Source of the DNA: Paramecium sonneborni | Taxonomy: Eukaryota > Ciliophora > Oligohymenophorea > Peniculida > Parameciidae | Assembly (NCBI GenBank): GCA_905182985.1 | Contig: CAJJDN010000140.1 | Span: 7,102 to 71,101, forward strand | Length of the DNA: 64,000 nt | Reading direction: 5' to 3' | Part shown: positions 26,680-37,379 of the stretch, piece after piece | How positions within the stretch are numbered: the first letter of the stretch is position 1 | How the letters are laid out: each line of letters begins with the position of its first letter | Position numbers and translations under genes: made by a program | The notes under the pieces: model-generated | Told to the model about the DNA's origin: nothing | Databases searched by the model: none | Seen by the model: the letters and a program-made list of their open reading frames with translations, nothing else

Positions 26680-27333
26680 TAAATTTCATAAATTGAGTAA
26701 TAAATGGACAATATCTGAAAAATATAATGCTAATCAAAACGTAGATTATAAGAGAACTATTGTAGATATCTGCTCTTTTTCAACTGTTGAAGAATTAGGA
26801 TTTCTTATGAAGAAAACTATTTATTCAAAATTATCTGATATTTTAAGTGAACCTTAAAAATGCAAAATGTAATTATCATCTATTATAATAGATTCAAATA
26901 ATTCAATAATGAAGATAATACAGATGCATAAATAGAAGCCATTTAAATTTTTAAAAACGATATTAAACCATGGTGGGAAGATGATAATAATAAAAATGGA
27001 GGAGAAATTCAATTCGATATTTCTACATAATATTATGCAGTTTATGATTCAATTTATTAAGATTTACTTTTATAAATTGTAGGATAAGCTACAGAACAAT
27101 TAAGACATGTATATATTAGATTTCTTTAAATTTAGATTAATGGATTAAGAGTCTTAGATAAAATAAATGCTAAATAAGGTAATAGAATTAGAATTGAATT
27201 ATGGATGGATATTGATCCAAAAGATTAAGATGAATCTATTTCAAAATTAATAGATTGGATTGATAACACTTTGAAGAGACATAAAATTGATATTGATTAA
27301 AATTTATTTAATAAAGTTTCTCATAAAAAATGA
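26672..27333 (+). CDS. Divergent eIF4E-family cap-binding protein, 212 aa
   Basis: Translation initiation factor 4E fold. The start HKLSNKWTI matches the HPLxxxW strand. FSTVEEL matches the helix that contacts eIF4G, KPWWEDDNNKNGG matches the central PMWEDxxNxxGG motif with the cap-binding Trp-Glu pair, and later RIRIELWMDID corresponds to the third Trp region. The residue matching the first cap-stacking Trp seems absent (NVDYKRT in place of KTWQANL), and the eIF4G-contact Trp in VEDFW is Gly. It may be a 4EHP-like or otherwise specialised member. One 23-nt intron is inferred after codon 68; spliced length 213 codons. The start overlaps the previous gene's stop. Confidence 0.8.
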
Positions 27334-27383
27334 GAAATATTATTTAAATTATATATATATATATATATAAATTTATATTAAAT

Positions 27384-28511
27384 ATGGGATCGGTAGTTTG
27401 TACAAATAAAAAAAGTCCACCTAGCACTTTATTATCTGATGTTCCAAATCCTTTTTTAGTTGATGAAAATCGTATGGAAGTTAAGGATAATAATGATAAA
27501 TATTTTGATGAAGGAGAGTTAAAAGAATTTGAAAACCAATAATTTTAAGTTTAAAAAATGGTGAATAAATGTATTAAGTATATTTAAAATAATTAATTAA
27601 GATGGCAGTCATTAAATCATTATTTAGGATCTGGCTCATTTGGTTCTGTTGAATTAGGAAAAGATATTGAAAATGGATAATTTATAGCAGTGAAACAATT
27701 ATCGATAAAAGGATACAATCCTAAATAAATTTAGACTGTATGTATTCAATTTTGAAGTAGTTAGAAAATTGATTAATTTGAATAAGAAATATTAGTACTA
27801 TCTAAATTAGATCATCCAAACATTGTTAAATATTTAGGAATGGAATAAACTTAGAATCATATCAATTTATTTCTTGAACATGTATCTGGAGGTTCAATTA
27901 AATCATTACTAGAAAGGTATGGTAAATTCCCAGAGAATTTAGTCTAGGTCTATACTAAACAAATATTATAAGGAATTGAATATTTACACAAACATGGAAT
28001 TATACATAGAGATATTAAAGGAGCTAATATTCTAGTTGATTCAACTGGAATTTGTAAATTAGCTGATTTTGGATCTAGTAAAAGATTATCATTTGCCAAA
28101 GAAGAGTGTAAGACTTTTACAGGAACACCTAATTGGATGGCACCTGAAGTTATTAATGGAAAAGGTCATGGAAGATTTGCAGATATATGGTCTTTAGGAT
28201 GCACAATTATTGAAATGCTTACTGGAAAACCTCCATGGTGTGATGAAACTAAAAATTAATATCAAATCATTATGGAAGTTATGAAAGGATCTCCTCCAAA
28301 CATACCTTCTCATTTAAGTTCTTCAATTAAAGAATTTTTATCACATTGCTTTTAGTATTAATGATAAAATAATAAATATAGATAAGAACCACATAAGAGA
28401 TGGAATGTTATAAAATTATTAAATCATCCGTTTATTCCAAATACTAGCAATACTACTTTCTCTGTTGATATTAGTAATATGTTTAAACCACTACAAAAAT
28501 AAATAAATTGA
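27384..28511 (+). CDS. MAP3K (STE11/NPK1-like) Ser/Thr protein kinase, 357 aa
   Basis: A complete kinase domain (about 78-335) follows a short N-terminal region. Gly loop [14 protein letters not shown]-anchoring Lys in IAVKQL, catalytic loop [13 protein letters not shown], metal-binding ADFGSSK, activation segment [10 protein letters not shown], then [17 protein letters not shown]. GTPxWMAPEV and [10 protein letters not shown] place it with the MEKK/NPK1 group that activates MAPK kinases. Two 27-nt introns are inferred, at 27738-27764 and 28348-28374; spliced length 358 codons. No regulatory domain is seen beyond the first ~75 residues. All catalytic residues are present, so it should be active. 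Confidence 0.9.
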
Positions 28512-28543
28512 TTAAATAATATTGTTATTTTGTAATTTAATAA

Positions 28544-29234
28544 ATGGATTAAGAAGATCTTGAGATAGTATAATATCTAATATAAAATAGGAAAAAGAGG
28601 TGAATGCAATGTTAATTTAAAAGTTTTGGAGATTAAGAAAGCACAAATATGCAGCATAATAGGTAGTACCTTCATTAAGAGAGAAATTTCATTTTTATTA
28701 CTCAAGTATAAGTACAAATATGAAGGCCACTACTTCAACATAAAGGTACAATATGAATAATAATAATAATTAGATTATTTACATTTGTTAAAAATAAGAA
28801 AGTAAAATATTTTGCCTTTAATTTGTGTGACAATCCAATGTGTTAATAATGGGTGAAATAATAAAGATTAAATTAAGATCCATTACCATTTATTTTTATA
28901 AATAAAGTATATATTGGATCAATGGATGATCTATAATTACTGATTGATTTTCACCTTTTTGATTCAATTTTAAAATAGGGTAAGAGGAATAAAAATATTT
29001 ATAGATTATTTGAAAAAATGTTTAGCATGTAATACTCCAAGAGAATAATTGGAAGATGAGAAATGTAGTAAATGCAAAACTAATTATATTTTCTTTGATA
29101 AGAAGAATTAAGGAGTGAAGATTTGTCCAAAATGTAGAGATCGCTAGAATGAAGATACAATATAATGTTAGAAATGTTAGATAGATTGCATTAAAGTTAA
29201 TGAAGTGTTTATCCATTTAAGGGAAATACAATGA
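28544..29234 (+). CDS. Glutaredoxin-like protein with IQ motif and Cys-rich tail, 200 aa
   Basis: After an 8-residue first exon and a 23-nt intron comes an IQ-like motif (MLIQKFWRLRKHK), which binds calmodulin in other proteins. A thioredoxin-fold half follows, with the glutaredoxin cis-Pro strand and helix (DPLPFIFINKVYIGSMDDLQLL). The end carries four CxxC pairs (CLAC, CSKC, CPKC, CQKC) as in a double zinc ribbon. Order and tail resemble GRXCR-type cysteine-rich glutaredoxins known from ciliated cells. A canonical N-terminal CPYC site is not seen, so redox catalysis is doubtful. Introns inferred: 28568-28590, 28827-28866 (40 nt, ends AAG, least certain) and 28980-29004; spliced length 201 codons. 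Confidence 0.6.
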
Positions 29235-29349
29235 TTATTAATAATTTAAGAAGTTGTAAATCAATAATCTAAATAACAAAATAAGTATAATAAATCAAAA
29301 ATTCTTCCTTTTTATCATAAATTATATTGATAAACATGAACAGCACAAT

Positions 29350-29823
29350 ATGCCAATAGTAAGAGTCAATGGTGATAAAAATAGCATTACTAAAAAGAAA
29401 TAAAGTATTCCAAATCCAATTTTAATAGACCTAATCTTAATTTAACCAATTTAAATTTAAAAACTTTTAGAAAGTTTTATGATTGAATTTATAAAGTAAA
29501 ATGGTATTGAAGTTATAAATATAGCTAATAATATAGAGAACAGTATATTAAGTATATTTAGCATTCTTAAAATCTTTTTTATTCTTACTATTATTCGTCT
29601 ACCTTAATCTCCATTTATACTTCTAATAATTAACATTAAATTCTTATATCCTGAGATACAAATGATTGAATTGGGAAATTTATTGCTTGCCACTTTTTAT
29701 TTTATGTTTACTGATTCTCTAGTATTTAATGATGATTTGGCTCAAAAAATTAATCAGAATCAATATAATCATTTGGTTAATATTTAAGAGGTAACTCTTT
29801 ATTAAAGAAAAGTAGATCTGTGA
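29350..29823 (+). CDS. Hypothetical 157-aa ORF
   Basis: ATG at 29350 opens 158 codons to TGA 29821-29823 without an intron. The centre (about 60-125) is hydrophobic and could span a membrane; the end is polar. No family is recognised, and a frame of this length is not rare in this composition, so it may be chance. It lies tail-to-tail with the minus-strand ORF at 29887. Confidence 0.28.
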
Positions 29824-29886
29824 CTAACGGACTATCATTATTTAAATATTAAAAAAATTAGTTATTAATATTGAGGTTTATGCTAT

Positions 29887-30258
29887 TCAAATTAATAAAT
29901 CTATTACATCTGATTCATTTTTATTAAATATGTTATTGTACTTTATACTTTATATTATTACAGATGAATTATCATCAGCATTACTAATATAATTATAAGA
30001 ATCAATTAAGTATTTAAAATCTATAAATTTTTATCTCAAATCGTCTAAAGTTCCACTTGGATTAATAATAAATCCATCGTCAATAAATCTATAAGCTCCA
30101 TATAATTTATATATTTTAAACACAACCAAAATTAATCGGAGCATTTATATCAAGATCATAGATATAATTATTTAGATGTATTAACTCTAATAAGTATATT
30201 TAAGTAATTTTAAAATAAATTCACAAATAATTTAAAAAATATTAGAATTATGTTTTGA
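29887..30258 (-). CDS. Hypothetical minus-strand protein (3' exon)
   Basis: Frame of 124 codons ending at TGA 29887-29889. The last 70 residues look genuinely coding (contain YRFIDDGFIINPSGTLDD and DSYNYISNADDNSS). A T-rich acceptor ending TTTAG at 30259 suggests a preceding intron of about 31 nt and an upstream exon toward 30360, but no start could be fixed. An internal ATG at 30142-30144 is an alternative start for an 85-residue protein. No family recognised. Confidence 0.42.
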
Positions 30259-30339
30259 CTAAAAAAATAAAATAATTTCATAATCATACAATTTATATTT
30301 AATAATTTGCAAATAATACTTTTTATAAATTGAAATAAA

Positions 30340-30726
30340 ATGTATGTTCATTCGATTCCTGAATAGAGAGCTAGTAAAATACCAAAAAATGGCAATATAA
30401 GGAGAAGAAAAGGTTTGAATAGACATTTAGGAATTAGATAGGATAAATATAATTCAAGAAGATTAAAAGAGATTAAAACATAATTTAGCACTTATAAAAT
30501 ACTAATTAATATGATTCAGTAAATCCAAATTATATTTGAGCTTAGAAAGAAGATCATATATAAATATTAACATCGGATACTATAATATGTTAGTTGATGG
30601 AGTTAAATGAGATATTATATTCAAAAATCTTCGAGATTATGGTCCTTAAGATATTTAAAAGAATACAATTAAACAGAAAATCTAGAGGATGAAGAATTAG
30701 AATATGAAAATATGTTTTAGAAATGA
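30340..30726 (+). CDS. Unresolved small basic gene
   Basis: ATG at 30340 begins a basic frame (contains SKIPKNGNIRRRKGLNRHLG). After about 30500 three frames each carry protein-like pieces, the last ending in TGA 30724-30726 (ENLEDEELEYENMFQK). One or two short introns are likely but could not be placed with confidence. No domain recognised. Confidence 0.35.
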
Positions 30727-31019
30727 AAATAGATGGATTGGTAAAACTATTTCCTTTATTAATAAAATTAAGAGTGAAAAAAATGAAAAGGGTATTATTT
30801 AGAATTTGTGGATTTATGGATGTATGGATGTATGGATGTATGGATTGTCATGATTGAATAAAATAGTTTAAATATATTTATATAAGAATGATGCATATTT
30901 TTGAATTGAAAATTACAATAGGAATAGAAGAATATGAGTAGGTATATGAGAATTAAGCTTAAAATAATTTAGGTTTTTTAATGAATAATGAGTAAAATGT
31001 ATATATAAAAATATTAATA
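30727..31019. other. Spacer with a short 8-base tandem repeat
   Basis: About four tandem copies of GGATGTAT (first and last imperfect) lie at roughly 30810-30845. The rest is AT-rich leader of the next gene. No gene seen. Confidence 0.5.
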
Positions 31020-32507
31020 ATGGACGTTGATATAAAATAAGGTCGTTTAAAAGCAGTCCGAAAGAATGGATTGATTAATGGGGTTAATTGTCATTAATCA
31101 ATAAGTTGGATATACTGTCTGTTTGATATAGTAATAGGATATGTGTTTGCATTTGAATTTAAACATTCTGGAATTAGAGTAATTAATGTAATAATGTAGG
31201 AACTTTAATTGATATTGCTTACTGTAATAGTTACTTGTATAGTTTATTCATGTCTTAGAGCTACATTGATTGATCCAACAGATTCAGTAGTTAAAGAAGA
31301 GAAATTATCAAAACTACAAGGGTAAATTGAATAATTAATATTCAAGTAAAGAATATAAAACTGACATTAAATCATATTGTTTAGTTTGTTAAGCACATAT
31401 ATAAGAAAAGTCTAAACATTGTTGGAATTGTAATAAGTAAAAAATAATATTATTAATTAGGTGTGTTTCTAAATTCGATCATCATTGTATTTGGTTAAAT
31501 AATTGTATTGGAGATTAAAACTATTCTTATTTCTTTCTATTAGTATTATCTTTAGTAGCACTCAAAATATTTAAATTAGGATAGGATATTAAATTACTTT
31601 ATTAGCAAACTGATTTTCAGATTTTAGTTTATATTTGTGTTTCAGTAGATCCTCCAGTATTAATTGTTTTAGTATACTTATTATCTATGCATTTATATTT
31701 TAAGTAATTAAATATCCTATTTTTAGATGGAACTAAATATCTACCTATGAATATATCAAATCTAAAAAAGATGCTTAAGATAAAAAAACTAAAACATAAA
31801 ACTTATAATAAAAGTAAATTTAAAATGAAAGCTCTACTGGTTATGGATAATTATTATCAACTTCAAAACGTTTTGATTTAAAATCACAATTATCCTTAAA
31901 AACTGGGGATTCTAAAAAATCTAATCCAAACTTTTTCTCTCATAAATAAGATGAAGAAAAGAAAGCTAATTAATAAACATAATAATAATTTACATAAATT
32001 CCAAGTTTATTTACTTCTAAACCTACAACTCCTGGAAATGATTAAGATAAAAAATAATAAGTTTCATAATTCTCAAAACCAAAAGATCTCGATGATTTAA
32101 AAGATAAATAAATACATAATCAAGTGATAGCTGAAGATTCTGAACCATAATTAAATGAAAGTTCTGATGATGATGATGATAATGATAATCATCATCATTA
32201 TTAAAAACCTCATCATTGTCCTCATAATAGTCATAGTTCTGTTTTAAATTATAACAATTTTGAATAAATAAATTGCAAAATAGAATAATTTAATAAAAAA
32301 GATATAATAATTAAATAAGAAATTGAAATCAATCCAGATAAACTATCTGATGATTAAGAAGGATTATCAAATTAGTAATCTCTTCATGCTGAAAAATCTC
32401 CTCAACCTTCTAAATGTTATAAATTTCATTTAGAAATATAAGGAGATTCAAAAATTAATATATCAAATAATAAATAACATTTAATAGCTGATAATTGTAC
32501 TCAATGA
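31020..32507 (+). CDS. DHHC-type protein S-acyltransferase, 479 aa
   Basis: Membrane palmitoyltransferase that transfers palmitate to Cys of target proteins. Two hydrophobic segments (about 30-50 and 65-90) precede the Cys-rich domain: CLVCQAHIQEKSKHCWNC, then FDHHCIWLNNCIGDQNY with the catalytic Cys in DHHC. Two more hydrophobic segments follow. ISTYEYIKSKK matches the conserved TTxE region after the last helix. The C-terminal 240 residues are Q/K/S-rich and low-complexity, with an Asp/His run. Two introns inferred: 25 nt before the Cys-rich domain and 23 nt before TYEY. Spliced length is exactly 480 codons. Confidence 0.88.
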
Positions 32508-32552
32508 AATTTTAATTATTATATAATTAATTAAATTATTTTAATTAAATTT

Positions 32553-33254
32553 ATGAATCATAATTAATCAACTCCTTCAATTTCAGATGAATTACATACT
32601 AAATTAGAACCAGGTGTATGTTCATTATGCTAGAACTCTTTAAAAACTAATTTTTTAGAATCAAAATCAAAGAATCAACCTTACAATAATTTTAATTACT
32701 TCTATTTAACATCCAAAAATAAAAATTAAACTCCTAATAAATATATTATTTTTATTTGTAATAAATGCCATTAAGAATAAATTAAATTATAACTCTAATT
32801 TAGCATAATATATTCTAATTAATTATTAGAACATAAATTTTTGATTAACTAATTGAGTATCTATTAAAAAGCAGCTAAACAAGAAGATTTTAATATATCA
32901 TTTTAATAAAATTCAAATTAAGCTGCTTAAGGTTATTTGTCAAATTAAAATATTTTATGTTAAAATTGTAGTAAATTAGAATAATAATTTGAAGTATATG
33001 AAAAAAGTTTTATAAATTATGCTTCTTGTACATCTCAGAGAGCATTTGAGATTGCAAAATTATTAGCATAAGAAGAACTTGAATAAGATAAAAGATTATG
33101 TAATTAATATTAAGAAGCATTACAACAATTTAATAATAGCAATGTTTAATCTGAATAATTCTATTTGATGAAGAAGCTTTAAAAAATATAGAAAAAATAC
33201 CAATATATAAGTCAATTAAAGATAGTGAGTTTGGAAATGTTTAAACTAAAATGA
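32553..33254 (+). CDS. Zinc-binding-type protein, 233 aa, related to the next gene
   Basis: Intronless 234-codon frame. Three Cys pairs are visible: CSLC (about 23), CNKC (about 70) and CQNC (about 130). A strand with YFYLTSK lies between the first two, and a helix containing EIAKLLAQEE follows the third. Order and spacing match the downstream gene at 33318, so the two look like diverged tandem paralogues of a zinc-binding family I do not recognise. The C-terminus is a Q/K-rich helix. Function unknown. Confidence 0.68.
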
Positions 33255-33317
33255 AATTAAGATTTAATTTGATTTTGATCTTATAATATATAATTAATTA
33301 TTTTATCATAGATAAAA

Positions 33318-33899
33318 ATGACAGAATTTACTCAAATTCAAGATGATATTGTGATTGAAGATTTGAAATGTTCATTTGTCAAATGTAAATCTCCCTTAGT
33401 ACCATAAGGAAACAACAACAAATTTATGTATTATTTTTATAAGTTAAACCAACCAATATTCAACACTTCAGGCAATATTATATAAGGTGAACCTGATCCT
33501 AAAGCAACAGAGATTAAATTTATATGTTGCAATTGTATCAATGTATTAAAGAAGGAGGGTTAATAATTTATAAAAAATATTGAATAGAAAATAGATATTT
33601 AAAAAGAATTATATAGTGTTTATACTAATAAGGAGGAAAGAGAATCTACAAGTCCTCCAAAGTAAGGCATAATAACTTTAGAAAAACAATATTGTAAAAA
33701 ATGCATTGATAATCAAATTATCACTAAGGCATTTGATGAAAACATTCAAAAACGTGGTCATACAAATATTAATTAAACTGTTGAAATTGCTAAATATTAT
33801 GCTGAAGAACAAGTATTAATATTATATCATTATTTAGTATCATAAAGATAAAGAGACTCTAAATTAATTAAAAATTCGATTGTCAAGGCTTAATAATGA
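33318..33899 (+). CDS. Zinc-binding-type protein, 193 aa, paralogue of previous gene
   Basis: Cys pattern CSFVKC ... YFYKLNQP ... CCNC ... CKKC ... VEIAKYYAEEQ parallels the gene at 32553, 63 bases upstream. No intron is needed to TGA 33897-33899. Beyond that stop the same frame continues with protein-like residues to another TGA (ITHFKQDQNDYEKI), so an unplaced intron over the first TGA is possible and the true C-terminus may be about 20 residues longer. Family and function not recognised. Confidence 0.65.
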
Positions 33900-34025
33900 A
33901 TTCTCTAATCGTATGGAGAAATTACTCATTTTAAATAAGATTAGAATGATTATGAAAAAATATGATCGTATTGCTTGAGATTTAATATAGAATTTAAATA
34001 TTGGCAATATATTATATATAATTAT

Positions 34026-35820
34026 TCATTATTCATCTTAAGGAAAGTACATATCTTTTAAATTTCTAAAAAATTCATTGAACTCATATTCTGCATAATT
34101 TAAAAAAAAAAATTCCAATTACTAAATGGAATTAATTTCTTAATATAAAATTTTATTCACATATTGATAATTAGTTGAAATTTAGTCGAAATCACAAATA
34201 TTATTTATTTTAATACACATTAAGAGAAGCAATCTAATTAAAGCTGTATCTCTTCCTTAGCAATCTTTAAAAAACATTAAATTTTCACTTAAAATCTCTC
34301 TATAAGGAATTTTATACTATTCAAAGATTTCATATTATAAATTCTATATTTTATAAAAGTAAAATTACATTATTTATGAAAGGGTCATTTTATGGTAATT
34401 GTTGATTGAATATTTGATAGCCTTTTTATATTTATTTGTAAGTAAGACCTTAGAATACTTATTTTTCTTAAATTAAATCCTATTATAATTTTAATTTCAT
34501 TCTTTTATAATCTTTATCTTGAACAATAAATTCCTTCCATTAGTATTCATCAATAAAAAATATATTTTTATCTTAATTTAAGTCATTTACTAATTCTTAT
34601 TTTAAAACAATAGATATTTTACTAAGTGCAAAGCATACTTTCCATAAACATAGATCATCACTTAATTTTCTAAAATTTAAAATAAATTCACTCAATTTTT
34701 TCAATAAACCAAAACGATATAAGGAAAAGAATATTCTATTCCATATATCTTAATTACATTCAATTGTATCAAAGAATATAGGAAGTATATTTAAAAGATC
34801 TTTATTAATTTTTTCAGATTACATCATAAAGTTATTATCTATTTTATCTTTTTCTGAATCAATAATAGGAGGAAATAGATCATCTTCAAAACTTAGATCA
34901 GGTGATTAAGGGGGATTTAAATCAACTTCAGAAACCATAAGTTTATTATTAAAAACAAGTTAAGGCCCTTTTTTAGCAATCGCTATATTATTTTCAATTA
35001 TAAAAGGTCCACTTTCTAAAAGTTTAACTTCAAATTCTTATCTTAATTACAACTGATCATTAATTTGAATGCTAAATTTATTGAAATCATTTGAATAAAA
35101 ATTCAATAATTTTGAGTTCTATAAATTATCAAATTTTTAAGCTAATTTAATGAAGTCAATTCTTTATTATTTATTTTTTTATAATAATCCCTACATAAAT
35201 AACTTTAAATGTTGAGAGTAGTTGGTTTCTGCAATAGCTAAATTGATTGTTTCTTCTAAATTTGCAAAGTTTTTAAGTGTGTAAACAGGAAGTTCTTTTC
35301 CAACTGTCAAATAATAAAGAACTCTTCCCAATAAAAATACATCTATTTTTTCATTCATTTTGATATCACATACTACTTCAGGTATTTAATAATCCATTTT
35401 TGGATAATATCCAAATTCCATTAAAATTGGTGTCTAACCATTAACCAGAATAATATTATCTATATCAAAGCATCTACCAATAATTTAATTTGAATGTAAA
35501 ACCATTAGAGCAGATACTATGTCAGAAGCTATTCTCAATATTACTTCTTCTTTTGGTTTACAAAGATCTCTCAAAGTTTTGTATTCTCCAACATATTCAA
35601 ATGCATAATAACCATGTCCATTGGCTTCCTTTATATATTTTCTTAAATGTTTGCAATTATGACTAAAATTCAAATCTTGAGCAAGATAATTATCTAAATC
35701 TTGACTCATAGTATTCTTTTTATAATATGCAAAATATTTTTAAGCTTAATTTGATACCTCTCTTATATCAAATGCTGAAGACTTTATTCTGGAAGGTTCA
35801 CCAACTTATTTAGTGTTCAT
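34026..35820 (-). CDS. Pseudokinase-like protein, 589 aa
   Basis: The first half follows a protein-kinase C-lobe. ASDIVSALMVLHSN matches the helix before the catalytic loop, and IDVFLLGRVLYYLTVGKELP matches the helix F/G region. The loop that should read HRD...N is IIGRCFDIDNIIL and the DFG position reads EFG (PILMEFGYYP). Catalytic Asp and His are missing, so phosphotransfer is unlikely and a scaffold role is inferred. No Gly loop is visible. The C-terminal 350 residues are all-helical-looking and unrecognised. One 25-nt intron at 34344-34368 restores the frame to the final TGA 34026-34028; spliced length is exactly 590 codons. Start ATG at 35818-35820. Confidence 0.72.
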
Positions 35821-37379
35821 AATTTAAATTAGATTTAATATTTATTTTATTAAAAAAAAGAACTTAAGCTATACCACTAAATAGATCTAAATGTCAAAAA
35901 TATTAATTTTATATTATACATTATAATTAAGTCAAAAACAAGGTATATATTTTCCTCTTTCTTAACAATTTTTATTAAAATACTCTTTTTTTATAATTCA
36001 TATCATTAAAACTTTTCTTGTTTATTCATTGTTCAAATTCTTCTTATCTTTTAAAAATCATCTTTGTCTTTAAAATTTCATATCTCGTTTAATAATATTC
36101 TAATTATATAGATAAAATAATACATTTGCGAATTAACACAACAATAAATTCTATCTGAATTACCAAGCCTTAAAGATATTTTCATCTCGATATTTAAATT
36201 GTTCATGTTTAAAGTCTTAAAAAATTAAATTTAATATCTCTAAAGAAATTTCTGTATATAACTCAACACTCAAAAAAATAAAGAATTTTATAATTATAGG
36301 TATACATTAATTATTATTGATAATTTAACTTTCAAATTTATTTAATACATTATCACGATTATATTTCTATGTCATTATTTGATTGTTTTATTTATTTTTG
36401 AGTTTTATCTATTGAAAATATCTAAAATTGTCCATTCATGTAGTAATAATTTTTTCTGATATTTGTATTAAAAGAGATTTTATCAAAATTAAGAAATATA
36501 CTTAAAGTCATTTATTTAGTTAGTTACTACATTTTCATCTAATTTTTTAGGAGTCTATAAAAAATCATTAAACAATATATATTATTAATTTTCCCATCTC
36601 GTCTAATAATTTTTATTGTTTCTACCATTTAAGACTCTTAAAATTAGAATTTAAAAAAACAATCTAATGATTTAAGTTGAAAATTGCTTCAGTCTATTTA
36701 ATAATATTATATTTCTATATGTAGAGTATGCTATAAGAATATAAAAATTTTGCAGATATTGGTGGCATTAAAAAAGTTATGTTAAATCTTTGTAATTAAA
36801 TTCTATAGGGAACTCTTATTTAAAAGGATTCAATTATAAGTTATAAAGAAATAAGTCAAGATAATACTTTATTCAGTTTATCAGATTGTAAATCTAATTG
36901 ATTCTCCTAATAATCTTAAAGTTTGTATAATACAGTTAATAAAGAGATGAAATGATTGTTTATTTCGGATTTCTATAAGAATTATATCTTTTTCTTTATT
37001 TTGTTAGGGTTAGAGAAAAAACTAATTTAATTTTAAAATTATCTTAAAACTCTATGAATATGAAATTTGAATAAGAATCTTTACTTACATATTCTTATGT
37101 AAATTCAAAAAGCAAGAATAAATAGAAAAGTCTAACTGATTTAAACAATAGCATTATACTAATAATAAGCTTAATCATCTTTATAGTATTTAATATGTAA
37201 TTAAAAATATATTTTAATATATTGAATCTTTATTATTTTTAGGTAAAAGTAGAACGCAATCATTCATTAAATAATTTATTATAATGGATTGAGTTTTAGT
37301 CAAAGTTTTATATGTTAATTTAGTATGAAAATAATTTTTAATTGTATTAAATATTATTAATATAATAAGTTTATAAAAA
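35821..37379. other. Mostly intergenic; two small candidate ORFs
   Basis: AT-rich. The minus-strand ORF 36058-36435 is listed separately. On the plus strand an ATG at 36728 opens 57 codons (starts MLQEYKNFADIGGIKK) to TGA 36899-36901, and the same frame continues after that stop; it may be a fragment, and no family is called. The remainder shows nothing recognisable. Confidence 0.45.
36058..36435 (-). CDS. Hypothetical 125-aa ORF
   Basis: ATG 36433-36435 to TGA 36058-36060, 126 codons, no intron. The C-terminal half reads like a helical protein (NLIFQDFKHEQFKYRDENIF, then WQFRQNLLLCQFANVLFYLY). Composition resembles neighbouring genes, but no domain is recognised. Confidence 0.42.
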
